From Pempheris klunzingeri (lineage: Eukaryota > Chordata > Actinopteri > Acropomatiformes > Pempheridae), in contig NC_092029.1 in assembly GCF_042242105.1 (NCBI RefSeq), forward strand, positions 9,727,885-9,791,884: DNA of 64,000 bases, read 5' to 3'. The number at the start of each line of letters is the position of its first letter. Position 1 is the first letter of the stretch. This document shows positions 12,621 through 26,500 of the stretch, one piece after another. Position numbers and translations under genes: made by a program. A model generated the notes under the pieces. The model saw nothing but the letters and a program-made list of their open reading frames with translations. It did no database searches and was not told the origin of the DNA.

Positions 12621-13016
12621 CATTTTTGACTCATGTTTCAGGGGAACTCCATTGGAAACAGGTTAGCTTATTAGTCCTCAGTAATAGATGAAATGATGTG
12701 ATAACATTTTATGCTGAGAGTTTGTGTGCGTATGGCCACAGCTCAAACCCCATCACAAGGGAAGAGCTCATCATGATCTATGCTGTTTTTTTGGTCTCTG
12801 TCTGTCTTGTTTTTCCCCTCAGATTCAGTTTTTAACATATTTGGACAAGTATTTTATATCTTATGCAAACAAAGGGGCTAGTTTGGAGGGAAATAAGCAG
12901 CCTCTGTTGCTTTTTTGTTGATAAGACAGCTCAGGCTCTGCCAAAAAAAATATGCAACAAAAGAATGTGTTATTCATGGAAATTTTGTGTTTCCTTTTTG
13001 TATTGTTTGTCTCTTC

Positions 13017-13030
13017 AAAGATAGACAGAC

Positions 13031-13116
<86 letters not shown>
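13017..13116. repeat. (GATA)n tetranucleotide array, about 100 bp
   Basis: This is a near-perfect GATA repeat with GACA variants at its left end. Open frames crossing it are repeat artefacts. Confidence 0.98.
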
Positions 13117-13324
13117 CAAATTAATGGTAGGAAAAGAAGAGAGCAATAAAACATGATGGAGAGACAGAGAAGGGAGAGGGGGAGGGAGATGGGGTGAGGA
13201 GACGAGGTTAATCCAAACAGACATGTGCCAGGTTATTTTTACGACAGTTCCATCGGCCATTATCTGCCTCCTCTGTTATGGTTAGGGATAAATACAGACT
13301 TGGGCAATACCAAGGAGTGGTAGA

Positions 13325-13326
<2 letters not shown>

Positions 13327-13374
<48 letters not shown>
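13327..13374. repeat. (TG)n microsatellite
   Basis: This is a perfect 48-bp TG run. A second TG run follows at 13891-13923. Confidence 0.97.
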
Positions 13375-13378
<4 letters not shown>

Positions 13379-13888
13379 AATGGTTTTGCGTCTGTGTAAT
13401 AATGTGCAGTTTCGTGAGCATAGTTATGTGCTCTCTCTCTCTCTCATTCTCTCTGGCTCTCCTCCACTGCAGCAGCCAGGGAAGATAACCACAACAGTTT
13501 ATTCCATTTCATCAGACGCTCTTCTGGCCATTTTAGCTCTAATGGACAAAGAGCAGAACTCGCCGTTTTATCTTCTTGCTCAATAAAAATCTTAAGGCCA
13601 GTCTGCCTATGCGACTCTCTGTCTCTGAGCTAAATAAATATCTGTGTATTGACTGAGCTGGTGAGTGGGGGAAAAAGAGAGTCCGTGTGTTTGCGATAAG
13701 AGAAGTAGAGGGGAATTTTCCGTGGGAAACAATTGTGTATGAAAGAGAAAGAGAAGACTTGAACATAGTTACATGATATCATGATATCTGGCATCAGACT
13801 CTCATCTGTAAGCTCTCCAAGCACCTGTGTTTAAGGCGTGGAGTGAAGATAAACGAGGGGTTTAGACTTAGACATACAGAGAAATTAA

Positions 13889-13924
<36 letters not shown>

Positions 13925-15130
13925 TGTGTTTATGCATGTGTATGCAGGCGTGTGTTTGAAAGATGTACCATTATGTGTATTTAAAAGCACTTGACACTAT
14001 TTTTATCATTCAATGCTTATCTAAACATGCATTTCAGCATTGCCTATACTCACCTGCTGCCTCAGGGAAAGCCAACAACCATGTGTTTAACTGTGTGTGT
14101 GTGTGTGTGCGTGTGTGCGCGCGGGCATACTCTCACTCCATCTGGCCACGTGCATGTGGGCGCGAGAGGAGCAGAGGTGACGGTGAGTTTGGAGCAGCAG
14201 AGAAATGATCTGCAAGGTTTATTATCTTTAATTAGCATCCAGGGGAAAGAGATAGATAAGGACCACCTTTTCGCTGATAGATCTGCTCTGTGCTTCTTTC
14301 CCAAACAAGAAACAGTGTAGTAAAGAATCAGGAAAACCCGACAGTTATCATCAGCTCTGGAAAACCCCAGATGCCTGCATTTTTACCTTTATTTTTACCA
14401 CAACATTAATGGCTACGCTGCATCTCCACTGTAATAAAGTGGTAAAACTGCACCCAAATGTACTTTTTGTTGAACATACATGAACATCCGCACAGAAAGC
14501 AAATGTTTTAATGACTCAATCTGGAAAAAAGAGCATTGATTTGAACATCCTCACAAAGTTACCGGAAAGTTGGTGATGTTGGTTGATTACTTGGACAGTA
14601 AATTAACAGAATTAATTCAAGGGAAGGAATGTTCACCACCCACCGTCTCACCGCTGATACAAACCATGCCACAGCTGTTATGTAGGTTTATCTGTTATAC
14701 AGTTTATAGCGGCCCAGAGCGGGGTTTTATAAAATGAGATCACAGTTAATGCGCTATCTTCTTACATTCTGGACTATAAAGTCAGCATCTTAACAGTTTG
14801 CAGTTGGCCGACGGAGCACATGTGCATGTGAAAATTCACCAAAATTGAACTCTACATAAAGGTTTGACGTGGATCTACTTTGTCTCTGAAAGTAAATCCT
14901 CTGAAAATGCTGATTTCATTCAAATTAATTTATTCTAGTAATAAGTTTCACTGTAATAAATTGAACATGTGTTGAGCATTTTACCAGAACTGGGAGAAGA
15001 AATGCATTTAATCAACAATCAAATGTGTCACATTATGTTGCCAAGGATGAATTTATTTGTCAGTTAATAACAAAATAGCAGAGATGAAACAAACAAAACT
15101 GAATATATGTCAGCAGATCACTGACAACCA

Positions 15131-15176
15131 ACACACACACGCACGCACACACACACACACACACATGCACACACAC
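15131..15176. repeat. (CA)n microsatellite, interrupted
   Basis: This is a CA run interrupted by GCAC and ATGC units. It creates the start of a long spurious minus-strand open frame. Confidence 0.95.
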
Positions 15177-16945
15177 TTCTCACCTCTTGAGATGCAGATT
15201 GCTGCTGTCAAATAAACACCAAAAAATAAATACACATCAAACAGCTGGACAACAGCTGATACACCACAGTGACAGAGATCTTTTCTGTAACTGTGTCTGT
15301 GCCTGAGCAACTGAAAGGCTGAGCAGGAAAAAAAGAGATTCATAAACATGCATGTTTGTAAAGTATTTGTGTGTGTTTCAGAAGCAACAGAACTTCTTTG
15401 GCATACGACATGTTGAACCACAAAACATCGAAGGTGAAGAGCTGGGAGAGTAACATTAAAGTTTGGTACAAAGTTGGCCAACTGTGTGGTTTGTGCGTGA
15501 TCATCAAGAAGGTGCAACTGTAAGTGATTATACTTGAGATTAATTGATGGCATAGTTTCTATCACACCTCTTTGTAACCCCAAACAACTCAACAACCTTC
15601 TCAGAAAAAAGAAGAAATGCCGCAGGAAAGACAGAGAAAGACTCACACACAAACACATTGCACACAAAGAATAAAGGAAAGTGGTAAAATATGGAAGTAT
15701 ATTTATGACAAAAGAGCACAAAACAAGTTAAAGTGCTACACAGTCTGCAAGTCCATATTTGAGATTTAAACAGATTTGTGAGAACAGAATCAGACTGGTG
15801 CACGAGGGACGTCACAATCTTGAGCGTAACAGATGATTCTGAGCACGCAAGAGAAACCATAGAACTACATTAAAGCCAGTAACAGGATTCATAATGATCA
15901 AAGCTGCTCACACTCACTTTTGGCGAAGCTTGACTTGAAAGTGAAGGGTCTACGCCTCCCTCTACTTTCAAAATAAAAGCTGGGACAGTGGGTGTTTTAA
16001 CCACTTGATGGAGACACGGAGCGGTTAGCGTTTGTATTATCACAAAAATCGACTTTTTAAGCTAATACACCAGTGACTGTGACAGTCAAAGCAATTTATA
16101 CGAAGCTACTAGCTACATGTCATAGCGGCGCAGTAGCTTTGGGGTAACTTCTGTTTCTAGTTTGATTTTCTTTTGTTTTGTTTTGTTTTCATATTTCGTC
16201 TTTTAATGTTTTCATTCTAAAAAAAATGTAATTCTAAATTCAAACTCTGAATATACAATCTAATCGGATTCTGACCTTAAAAAGTGTTAAAACGGTGACT
16301 CATGGGGAATGCCACATACACAAATGCGATTATTTTCTTGAATTTTCTTTCTGTGTAGTCCCAGTGGTAAACACAGGAAACACGAAGAGCTGTCATCTGT
16401 TTAGACACTTATCCACTAACACTCAGGGGGAACAATAATACAGAAAATAGTAGTGATACATGGAATTGTTAGTCTCCTTACACACAACATCTCTTCTGGA
16501 TGGATGTACTGCATGAAATTCTTCGAACGTTAACAAGAGGCAGCTAGCTAAGAGTTTAAGACGTCAGTTAATCTGGCAATAGTACAGATATTTTTGTGCT
16601 GAGCTGTCTGCAGTGTGGCCTCATCGGAGAAATATGCAAGAACGCGCTCACACTCTGTATTTAGCATGATAATCTAATAATTGAATGCTGCAGCTAAGGT
16701 TTAGCAGGGAGGTCAGCAGACATCTGTTTGTGATTACGCCGCAAAGGTAAGATGCTGTTGTGTCTGTCCTCTGCTGTTAAGTGGACCTGTCTGTTAGCTG
16801 CACCAGAGCTTGGGTTACACTCACAAACAAACACATGCACACACTAATGAGCTAATACACACACACACACTTGTCTGCTTCCTGCTTTGGGACTTGGGGT
16901 TCAGAGGATCTTGAGCGTCTCTTGAGATTTGATGTTAGATGTGCA

Positions 16946-16948
<3 letters not shown>

Positions 16949-16984
<36 letters not shown>
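16949..16984. repeat. (GT)n microsatellite
   Basis: This is a perfect GT run of 36 bp. Confidence 0.97.
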
Positions 16985-16986
<2 letters not shown>

Positions 16987-19140
16987 GCGGGACTTTTATC
17001 ACAACTCACATCTCACCTCTTAGTCATCTCCTGTTAGCCTCCGGTAGCATTATGTCGATGTCTCATGGGAGAACTGATACACACACCGCAAACACACATT
17101 AGGCTGAAATGAGATGTGAGAAGGTGCTGCTAAGGTCAGCTACCTTAATCATCCATGTCATCGCATGTCCTAAACAGCCAACCATGTCTCGATTTCATAA
17201 CTTTACATTCCTTTCTTTGTCTTTCTTTAATTTTTTTTTATGTCTCTTTCCTGTCATAAATACAACTGATGGCTTTTCATGTTTATATTACAAAAGTGTA
17301 GGAGATTTGTTGTTGTATTTTCTGTGCCTGCCTTTCAGTGGGTGTACTGTATGTTAGTGTGTGAGGGTGTGTGTAAGAGATTGTACACATTAGTCAAATG
17401 TGCAATGTTTGTACAAGTTCCCTCCCTGCACATCAGGCCCACTCCTAGAGGGGGGAGTATCAGCGGTGTAGCCCAGGAGGAGCCTCGATCCCAGGCCTGG
17501 CGGGGGCAACGGTTCCCCGTGGGACCTGAGGGGAGACTGTAGGCTGGAGGGAAGCAGCCAGGGAGGAGAGGGATATGTGTAATGTCCTCGCCCAGGAAGG
17601 CAGAGGTTTTCCTGCATTCAGGGCAGTCAACACATCCCCGGCTATCAGCAGTCCTGGATGGTTTATCCAGAGATATCAGCAGGTTATGTGGGTGTATCTG
17701 ACTCAAGCCTGGAGTTTGTTCATGTAGACAAGCGCAGACTAACACCCCCTTCCACAGAGACACATGCAAAGAAATACATAAATGCAAAAACACACACTGC
17801 TCACTGTGGAGTTTGGGTATGCTTCAACAGTCTGATTGTGTCTTCAGAGACTGCTCCTATCTCTCTTCCTGGGGTCTGATAGTACTCTCTTTCTGCACTG
17901 TGAGCTACAATAATTACCACAGAATGCCAGAGAAAGTTATAGATAATGAGTGTGTGTGTGTCTCTGTCTCACTTGTCTGTTTGTGAGTGTGCAACTATGA
18001 GCTAATCAGGGCGCTGAGGCAGTGGAGATATGATGTGGTGAGATCATTTCATCTGCACGGAAAAACAAAACACAACAAGAAAAGAAGTTGAGTTCATTTT
18101 TCAAAATAAAATAAAGGTGCTGCACCTTCAAGCGTTGATAATAAATACAATACAGACTACTTGACAGATTTTTTTTGGTCCTTATTAGCTACGCAGGAAT
18201 TTGTTCACCTTATTTAGCTTTTAATTCCACATAGATAAACAGACACACACAGACACACCTGCCATTCCCACCCTGAGTAATGAGGAGGAAAAAGATCAAA
18301 GCACAGACCCTGATCCAGCCAATAGGAGCGCATGACTGTTTATCATCCCTCTCCATCATCGCCGTCCATGTTAACAACAGCCTGACTAATAAGGTGTGAA
18401 TAATATCAGCGACGGTTCAGCATTACACAGCTAATTAGGTGTGTGTAATGATAATTCTGGCATTAAATCTCCCTCCATTCACAGAGATCAGCAGGGATTA
18501 GACCGGTACTGCGATACGACATCTGTGCATTCCCACTCTCAATCATGAATCTTAAATGCAATCTCTAAAAAATAATGTTGAATCTCTGTAAAGTGCACTG
18601 AAAATGTCTTCTTTCCAACTTTTTCAACGTTTTACTCCTTAATAGGCTTTAATCTTCCTTTTAATTGTATTTCGGCTTTAAATGTAAAAAAAAAAAAAGA
18701 GCAACTCTCAGTTGTTTATAAATAAAGGTAGAAATTAATGAATTACGAAAATGAATTAATGTATTGAACATTATTAATGGCAGGTTTGACTTGCAATTAT
18801 GAGGCACTTTAGAACCAAACAACCACACGTTTGAATGTAACCAGGTCTGTAGTGCTGCAGCTGAATACCACTTTAAATTACAAGTATTAGTGTTTGAACA
18901 GGATTGGGTGTGTGGCTGCATCTTGGCTGAAAAGGTTGTCTCTGCTTAGCTGTTTTGACTCTATTTGTTGTGGCTATTGGCCAGACATCCAGCAACAGAG
19001 TGGAGTCAGCAGTGGGGACAGTGGAGGTGCAAAACTGGGTAAAGAGAAGGAGGAAGGGGGGAGACCAAACGAAAGCCGTGAAGGATGTCGTAGGGTGCTG
19101 GGAGCTCTGGTCTGCTGGAAGATCAAAACTTCCCCCACCA

Positions 19141-19344
19141 CACACACACACACACACACACTCACATACACGATCCCACACATTCAAACGTTACCACTCT
19201 GGAAGATAGAAAACTGAGCGGTGTCCCTCTCCCTCTCTCTGTTTATAAAGTGTAGCCTCAATCACAGTGACAGAGACCAGACCTTTGACTCTGAAACCCA
19301 GCACTGTCCTACACAGCTCTTCTGCCCAGTGCTGCAAACTGAAG

Positions 19345-19380
<36 letters not shown>

Positions 19381-19586
19381 CCTTTCGGTTTTATCTGTGC
19401 ATCCGATCGCCAGGCCACAAGTTAGAGCAGAGGTTGCAGCAGAGGTTAGAAAAGTGCCACACTGTAGTAGAACACATGCTCACACACAAACACACTCAAG
19501 TGCAGCTGCATCACGTCTCACTTACTTCCGACAGGCCACTTTGGGCACTCAGCCAATTCAAGTTCAAGCTAATACGACTTCATTAA

Positions 19587-19622
<36 letters not shown>

Positions 19623-19643
19623 TGTTTGTCTGTGTGTGTGTGT
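19141..19643. repeat. Cluster of CA and TG microsatellites
   Basis: CA runs lie at about 19141-19162 and 19346-19378. An opposite-sense TG run follows at 19589-19643, interrupted by GGTGTTTGTC. The dense cluster accounts for several overlapping open frames here. Confidence 0.95.
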
Positions 19644-21173
19644 ACTCTGAGCCGAGCCATCAATACAGCAGTTCCTGTTGGACATCTCAGCCACAAACCC
19701 AGTCCAAAATGCTTTTAATCTCTTTGTTGGTTTCCCTGCTGTCTGTACCTTGTTACTTGTCTCTCTCTCTCTCTCGTCCTTTCCTAAGGTTGATTTGTTA
19801 TTGACCTCCATCTGTCTATCTCTGACTTGCCTTCTTTTCTTTTTTTTTCTCCATAACAAGTGGTATTATAGAAACTGTTCTTTGAGTAGAGGAACAGCAC
19901 ACAAAAGGTGTCTTGGTTCTTGGGTGTAAAATAGCACTAAATGACCCCGTGCGTCTCTAAATGTTTATGACGGACATTTCTTTTTTCAAGTTTGCGCTTC
20001 CCCAAGCGAGTTTTGCATCTACTTCCATTGACTTTCTATGCAGTCGCGCTTCCTCTTAAATCCACTTTGCACTCTATCTGATCACACAGTAAGACCTCTG
20101 CGCTCCAAACTGAATTGGTTAAATGTGAAAGTGCATCTTTTTCTCTCAGTTTGAGTCCTTCCATCGTCACAGGCTTTCATACATAAAAACTGCACTTTTC
20201 AGAACTGGTTGTAAAAGTGGATAAATCTGAAAACGCTGTGGAAGACAATGACAAGGTCAGGGGCTGTACAGCAGATCGCCTCTGAAGGAGTCAGTATACT
20301 TTAAACTAAGTGCTTGTCAGATTGTCAAAGAGCGTCTGAAGCCCTGCCCAAAACAGACAACCATGCTCAATTCACACAGCTATTTTCCATGTATCATGTA
20401 TGAACTGAAACTCTTCTAAATGAGTGATGCACAATGAATGCCTTCGAGGAGAGATTGCCTGCTTGCACCGTGGCGATAACACAACAGAGAGGCTGTCATT
20501 AACTTCTATTTACGATGACTTGTCCCCCTTTATTTATGCTAGTACAAGTTCCTCAAGCGCAGGTTTGTCCTTGTCAAAGCAGCCTTCTGTTCCTGTTTTG
20601 TGACCAGTCTGTGTGGTGAGGAGAGGAGCATCTAAGCAGCACTTCACGGATTCAAACATTCTCCAAGATATCACATGATTTCTTCATATACAGTTTGTTC
20701 CATCAGCATCCATATCCATCCGTCACACACATTGTGAAACCCAATGCACTTACCACAGATGCACACATTTATGAAGATAAGTGCACATGCACACATTCCA
20801 GAGACCAATTCACTCCGACTCCCTCACACTATAAGGACAAGACTTCCAGGTCATTAACCTACACTGTGACACAATATCAGTCTTATTCTGGAGAATCACT
20901 GTTTGCCTCCCCCCGGATGTTCCTGTCACTGAATATCAAAGGGTTGTAGGCTTTTTGAAATATAATATGATATTTCCACTCCCCAAAAACATCTTCATAA
21001 TTCTCTCTTATTGTCCAGTTTGTCCACCACATCCTTTTGCCCCAGCTCTCTCCACTCCCTGCTGTATCTTTGCACTTTCTGCAACCTCTCTTGGTTATTT
21101 TACTTTGATTTCACTTGTTTTTTTAGAGGTATTTGAACTGAGGCAAAAAGCTATTTGTGCATATGTGTCCGTG

Positions 21174-21205
<32 letters not shown>

Positions 21206-24200
21206 AGTTGGGGGAGTATGGCTGTGATAAGGGACAGGGAACTGGAGTGCTTAGACATAGATGGATGATGTTTTTCTCACCCTAAGCTTCACTCCAAGAT
21301 TACAGTTTCTCATTCTGTTTTTTCCATCCACCAAGCAACTAGCTTGTTCTTTTTTTCTTTTTATGTCTTTTTTCCATTTCATTTTTTATGCATATGTGTC
21401 ACAGAAGAACACAAGTGGAATGTTTTGCTAATAAATAAAACAATATTTAGCTTCAGATTAAGCTCTCTTTCTCTCACAGAATGTATTGTCCCCACGTTTC
21501 TTTGTCTTTTTCAGTTAACACTAATAAGGTTGGAAAAATTGGGTGAGGAAAGAAGATTAGAAAAGTGTTGCTGTGAGAATATCTGCACTTAAAAAATACA
21601 ACTTAATAGAGGTCAAAGTGAGTCTTAATCTCCATATCCAAGTTAAATATTGGGAACTAGAAAACATAGTTGATAATCTAATGTCATAGTGAGGACACAG
21701 AGTGACAGCTTTTCGTTGTCTTCAGCTTCCAGTTTTTGTTCAATTTGGAAACAGAAGAGCATTATTTCCCATAATCTTATCTTTTATAGTATAATCCAAT
21801 GTAGATACTCTTTTTACAGTTTAAAATCGAATGGAAATTTAAAATCTCACTATTTTTTTTAAAGAAAATATAAACCATAATGACACTGGAGATATTGTGC
21901 ATATTTTTGAAAAAAGGATGAAACTGTTTTTGGACTTATTTGTAGAAACAGTATCTAAATTTCAGCACTGGGTCGTCCAAGTTACTAATGTTACCAGTAG
22001 CACCGATGTCCAAAGGCGTTTCATTCATGTTTTTTCAACGCCTGCTCAGCAGCTCCTGCAAAAAGTATAATGCCAGTGTCGGCCAGTCATTATAGAAATT
22101 ATGGCATAAGGGTTCATTGCCAAAACTTACACCAAGGACACTCTCGTGTGAGGAAAAAGTCATTTTCATTTTAGTTTGACTTTGTATTTTTACAAGCAAG
22201 CACACCAGACCAGTCACCAGTGTCTTAGTTATTACAGAAACAGTTTCATTTGTTCTCCCACAGGACATTCCTGTAAGAATTTCACACGGTAGATCCACTG
22301 TTTCTCAACACATGCAGAACATTTAACAAAGGTGTTTGTGTGTGTGACAGAGAGAGAAACGATAATGACCCAAGGCATCATGTGTCCCCCACAGTGGCCC
22401 CGTGAGCAACATCTGGAACCCGTCCCTTCATGGTGACATCACACCACCAGCCTAACCTTTGACCCCCAAACCGGCTAATTAGCAGCTTGTCCGTCCATAT
22501 CTGCCGGGGTCTCCTCTTTTTTCTCTCTCCGTCTTTCTCACTTACCCCCTCTCCACCTGTTGCCTCATGTCACTGTGTGTGTGACCGAGGCTCTGTGAGG
22601 TTTCCTGAACACTCACCAGTGTCTTAGCGTTTTAGCATTAACATCAAGCGCTGTTAGAAAATATGTCAGACACATTCCAATATGTAATTTTGTTATTAAG
22701 TGTCAGATATTAGCTTTTTCTGCTAAAGACCACATGAGAATTAAAGCTTTTGCAAGTGCAAATGATAGTTACAATGATATTACATCAGGGTCTGTGTTTT
22801 ATTGATGCACTAGGGAGGGAAAAGGGCTGTGCTCTGCTCCATGAGCTATTTTAGTTCATCTCCCTCTCCCTGACTCTGTGTTCCTCTCTGGTGGATCCAT
22901 GTATCTCGGAGGTGATCATCAATCTAGCAGACTCTATTATTACTTTTCCACAAAGTGCTTTGATTTCCAGCCCACCCAGGAGATTAAGCCCCCTCCTTGC
23001 TCTCTCTCCTCTCCCTCGTCCCGTCACCTATCTTTTCCTTCTGCTTTTCTCTTTTTCTGCCTGCCGTGTAACACCACCTCTCTCTTTTCCTCGTTTCCCA
23101 GCGAGCTTCTTACTAGAACTCATGTTCTTCAGTTTAAGACTTGTAATATCAATTATTTTTAAGATGTTATCTATTTCAAGCTGCAGCCTTACATTAAGTG
23201 TGTTTCTGTATTGTGTCAGTTCTAGTGGATTAAACATAGTGGTGGCGCCTGTTTAGTGCACTGTGACACCGGAAGCAAAGGGGTTAAAGGTCGGCTCTCA
23301 AGAGACACACCTCTCATCCTACCACACGCTTCAGCTGTGCAGGCAAAGGCGCCGTGTTCACACACACACACACACACAAACACACTCACAATCAAGGAAG
23401 ATCTGCAGCTTCATGGCTGCTCACAACATTTCAGTCACTCAAACTCCTAACCCATCATTCAGTCTCTCACCATCACTCACCATGAACAATTTATAGAATA
23501 AGGAAGTCAACAAAACGCACATGACTATCAGTGGTGTTCTTCCAACGTTTTCCGCTCAAAGCAGCGCCGGGCTGGTGAGCTTCAGAGACTTTGTTGTTTG
23601 GGCTTGGCCCTGAGTGGACCAGTGCATGGAGCATCGGTGTGGAATGATGTGGAAGGCCAAACAGGGGATTGTGGGTGCCGGGTATCTATTACATCAGAGG
23701 CGACCAAGGCGCCAACGTGCCATTTGAGACGTGACACCCCCCTGTCCTTGTACTTTTTCCTGTTAACTGGCAAGATGTGCTGAAAGTTACGTGGGCCCTG
23801 TGAGTGGAACCGGCCAATACCAAATATGTTGAAATTCTAACTAAGAGGTAAAGCCGACAATATTATTATGTAAGATTCAAATGTATTGATTTGTGATGTG
23901 TTTGAGAGTCACATTAACACATTTTAGATTCACAACTTTGGATTCCAGAAGCAACACAACCTCTTTAAGATAAAATATTATTGAAAAAAGTTCAAATTCA
24001 GCACATTTTACCTAATTAGGTCACAAAAATAAATATTTTTATGACAATTACATCTACAAGATGATACATAAAACACATAATAACGGTTTTAACTTGAACC
24101 CTGTTGTAATTTTGTTTTAGACTTTACTGTTTGACACTGTTTGGTCAAGTTGATCTCCTTTAAATCTGTGCACCAGCCTGCAGGTACGTTTTCTTCATGT

Positions 24201-24793
24201 TTTAATGGCACAACAAATATGGACCTTGCCACCATGTCAAAACACATCGTAGATTTTATTTCACATCATAATATTTGTAACCATTAGTCTCCAGTCGGGA
24301 TGGACAAATGCTAAAAGCTAAAAATCTTGAAACATATATGTGAATATAACAGATTTGGCCTATAGTCAGTGTTTTTAACCTTATATACCCCAAACTTTTC
24401 ATTGACACTGTAGTTCTTAAACTTCAGGCCCCACTCAAAGTTCTTGAAATCTTCGAGGTAATTTTCTAAAAGTAATAAATACTTTAAGTACTTTAAGTTG
24501 AGGCTAGAGTAAAGTATATATTCTGCATTTTACTGGTGAGCCGTCCAGGGTCCCTTGGGGTCCTGGAACCCTTTGGGAACCTTTGGGAATGAGATCAGCA
24601 CCAGTGTCTCCTCCCAGCATGAGGTAACGCCCTCTCTCTCCATGGAGATAAAAACTCTGTTCCTTTCTGCTCTGTCCACGCACAGTTCATGAGCACATCT
24701 CCAAGGCGTGTGTTTGTCCATCCTGGTCAGTCCTGTCCAGCCTAGGCTTCCTGCTCCCATGTTTTGAGCCGCTCCAGTCGGACGCAGTTCACC

Positions 24794-26103
24794 ATGTCCA
24801 CCGGGTCTCTCAGCGATGTCGACGACGAGCTCCTGGACGGCATCCTGAAGTTTGGCTCCTCTGGTAAAGACTCTAACGAGAGCACAGAGGAGAGCTCCAA
24901 CTGCGAGGGCACTTGCGCAAACGAGGCGCCGGGCAAGAAACGGAGGACAGCCTCCCGGAAAACGGCATCCAAGGGTGTGGCACAGCAGGAGGGCAAGCAC
25001 GTGCAGAGGAACGCGGCAAACGCCAGGGAGAGAGCCAGGATGCGCGTCCTGTCCAAAGCCTTCTCCCGGCTGAAGACCTCCTTACCCTGGGTACCAGCGG
25101 ACACCAAGCTCTCCAAACTGGACACGCTGCGCCTGGCGTCCAGCTACATCGCGCACCTCCGGCAGATACTGGCCAACGACAAATATGAAAACGGATTTAT
25201 CCACCCCGTTAACCTGGTGAGACTGGGGAGGGTGGTGGTGGGGGGGTGCAGAGAGGAAGGGGGGGGGATCCACCTGAAGTTTCATTTGTACTATAAAGAA
25301 AGAAAATCAGTGTGGGTCAAGTTTAAAAAAGTAGGCCCATTTTCTGGAAAGTGAGGCCCAGTTGAATTTTGTTAATACCAGGTCCTGTTTTTGCCCAATT
25401 ACATTAACTCAGCCACTTGTTTTTTCTAGTCAAGGCTGGGATTTCTGTATTTATTATGATGACTTGGACCTGGGTGTCAGACCCTGCTAGGCCTCACTTG
25501 ATTAGAGAGAGCACTAAGGGGACTGTTTACTGAAGCAGGTGCATTAGAGAGAGAAAAGCAACCACATCTCTGTGTGATGATGTTTTTACGGTCATCTGAC
25601 TCAGAGCAGGTTTCACCCTTTTCTGAAGAATTATGACGAGTTCACAGACAAGGAATAGTGTGGGCTTATCATTTTTCTCAGAGGATGAGTTCAAAACAAC
25701 GAAGCTCATGCATTATACATTATAAAATATCACCTAAAAGTAACTCCAATATTTGTGCAAAATCACAAATACCACTAGGATGTTTTATTCTGATATGTGA
25801 GACAAAATTCGGCTAAAAATCACAATCCAGATCTTGATAGTTCAAATTATTGGAGCTCATTCCTGCCTGGAATTTATTATTTCCCTCTGATCTCTGCAGC
25901 TGATTAATCGATGCATACTTTATGTGAATTTCTGTAGGCTTTCGATTTCATTATCTGATGAATTAACGTCCTAAGAAGCCCTTCGTCCTAACTGCTTGTG
26001 TTTTGCTCCGCAGACGTGGCCTTTCATGGTTGCAGGTAAGCCGGAGAACGACTTGAAGGAGATGCTGAACACAACAAGGTTATGTGGAACAACGGCGTCC
26101 TGA
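24794..26103 (+). CDS. tcf21: Transcription factor 21 (capsulin/epicardin/Pod1), 2 exons
   Basis: This is a class II bHLH transcription factor that heterodimerises with E proteins on E-boxes in the nucleus. It specifies epicardium, branchiomeric muscle, and kidney, lung and gonad mesenchyme. Exon 1 is 24794-25216 and exon 2 is 26014-26103, joined by GTGAGA...CTCCGCAG; the product is 170 aa (human TCF21 is 179). The N-terminus [16 protein letters not shown] and [13 protein letters not shown] identify TCF21 rather than its paralogue musculin. A basic stretch [14 protein letters not shown] (47-60) may be an NLS. The bHLH covers about residues 71-126, with [18 protein letters not shown], then [20 protein letters not shown]. 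Exon 2 gives the family C-terminus [10 protein letters not shown]...RLCGTTAS. The start matches the family and has CACC before ATG; the frame is open slightly upstream without an earlier [14 protein letters not shown] differs from the usual vertebrate TCF21 KTTLPWVPPDT. It is intact. Confidence 0.97.
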
Positions 26104-26500
26104 CGAATCCAAGCAGACATCTCTATTCATTTTTTTAAAGGAAGGATTTCTTAAGAAGAAAAAAAAAAAAAAAGAAGAAAGAAACAAAGATTGTGACTGA
26201 AACGCACGTCTCATCTCCGCAGAGAACTTTGAGTGGGAATAACGACGAGATGTTTTCTCCTTCGTTCCCGTAAAGACAAGATGGATTTTATTTAAATGCA
26301 TTCTGTCACCTATTGTTGTCTTTGCTGGTTCAAAGATAAACTGCGTGCTTTGAATTGCTTTTTTTATACTCTGCAGATGCTTTTTTTTTTTTTTTTTTAC
26401 TCATGCAGGCCTGTTCTGAAACAGTTCAAGTGTCCACTGTCTCGAATGGTTGTACAGTTTACATGTATATAAAATATATTTGTATCACTTTTACACCCTG
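26104..26500 (+). other. tcf21: Probable tcf21 3' UTR
   Basis: The sequence after the TGA is AT-rich, with A and T homopolymers (26158-26175, 26383-26398) and TGTATATAAAATATATTTG near 26465-26482. No perfect AATAAA occurs until 26824-26829, so the 3' end is uncertain. This assignment is positional. Confidence 0.4.

Larger units (their letters stand above)
12621..24600. other. Intergenic upstream of tcf21, no gene recognised
   Basis: I find no exon with protein motifs or coherent splice signals. The contents are many microsatellites (listed separately), GC-richer patches near 17420-17560 and 18300-18480 that could be regulatory, and otherwise AT-rich DNA. Given the position upstream of a developmental regulator, long-range tcf21 enhancers are plausible, but nothing in the bases proves them. 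Confidence 0.55.

Noticed and set aside
15110..15721. 203-aa minus-strand open frame
   Set aside because: It begins in a CA microsatellite and has low-complexity serine and leucine runs, no motif and no splice context.
17335..17793. 152-aa minus-strand open frame in a GC-richer patch
   Set aside because: Proline and serine rich with no family resemblance; more likely noncoding GC-rich sequence.
24530..25125. Long open frames antisense and in other frames of tcf21 exon 1
   Set aside because: They are shadows of the GC-rich tcf21 coding exon, which has clear family identity in its own frame.
24794..26103. Musculin (msc) as the identity of the bHLH gene
   Set aside because: KTSLPWVP is musculin-like, but the [13 protein letters not shown]-terminus, [10 protein letters not shown] and MVAGKP are TCF21 features.
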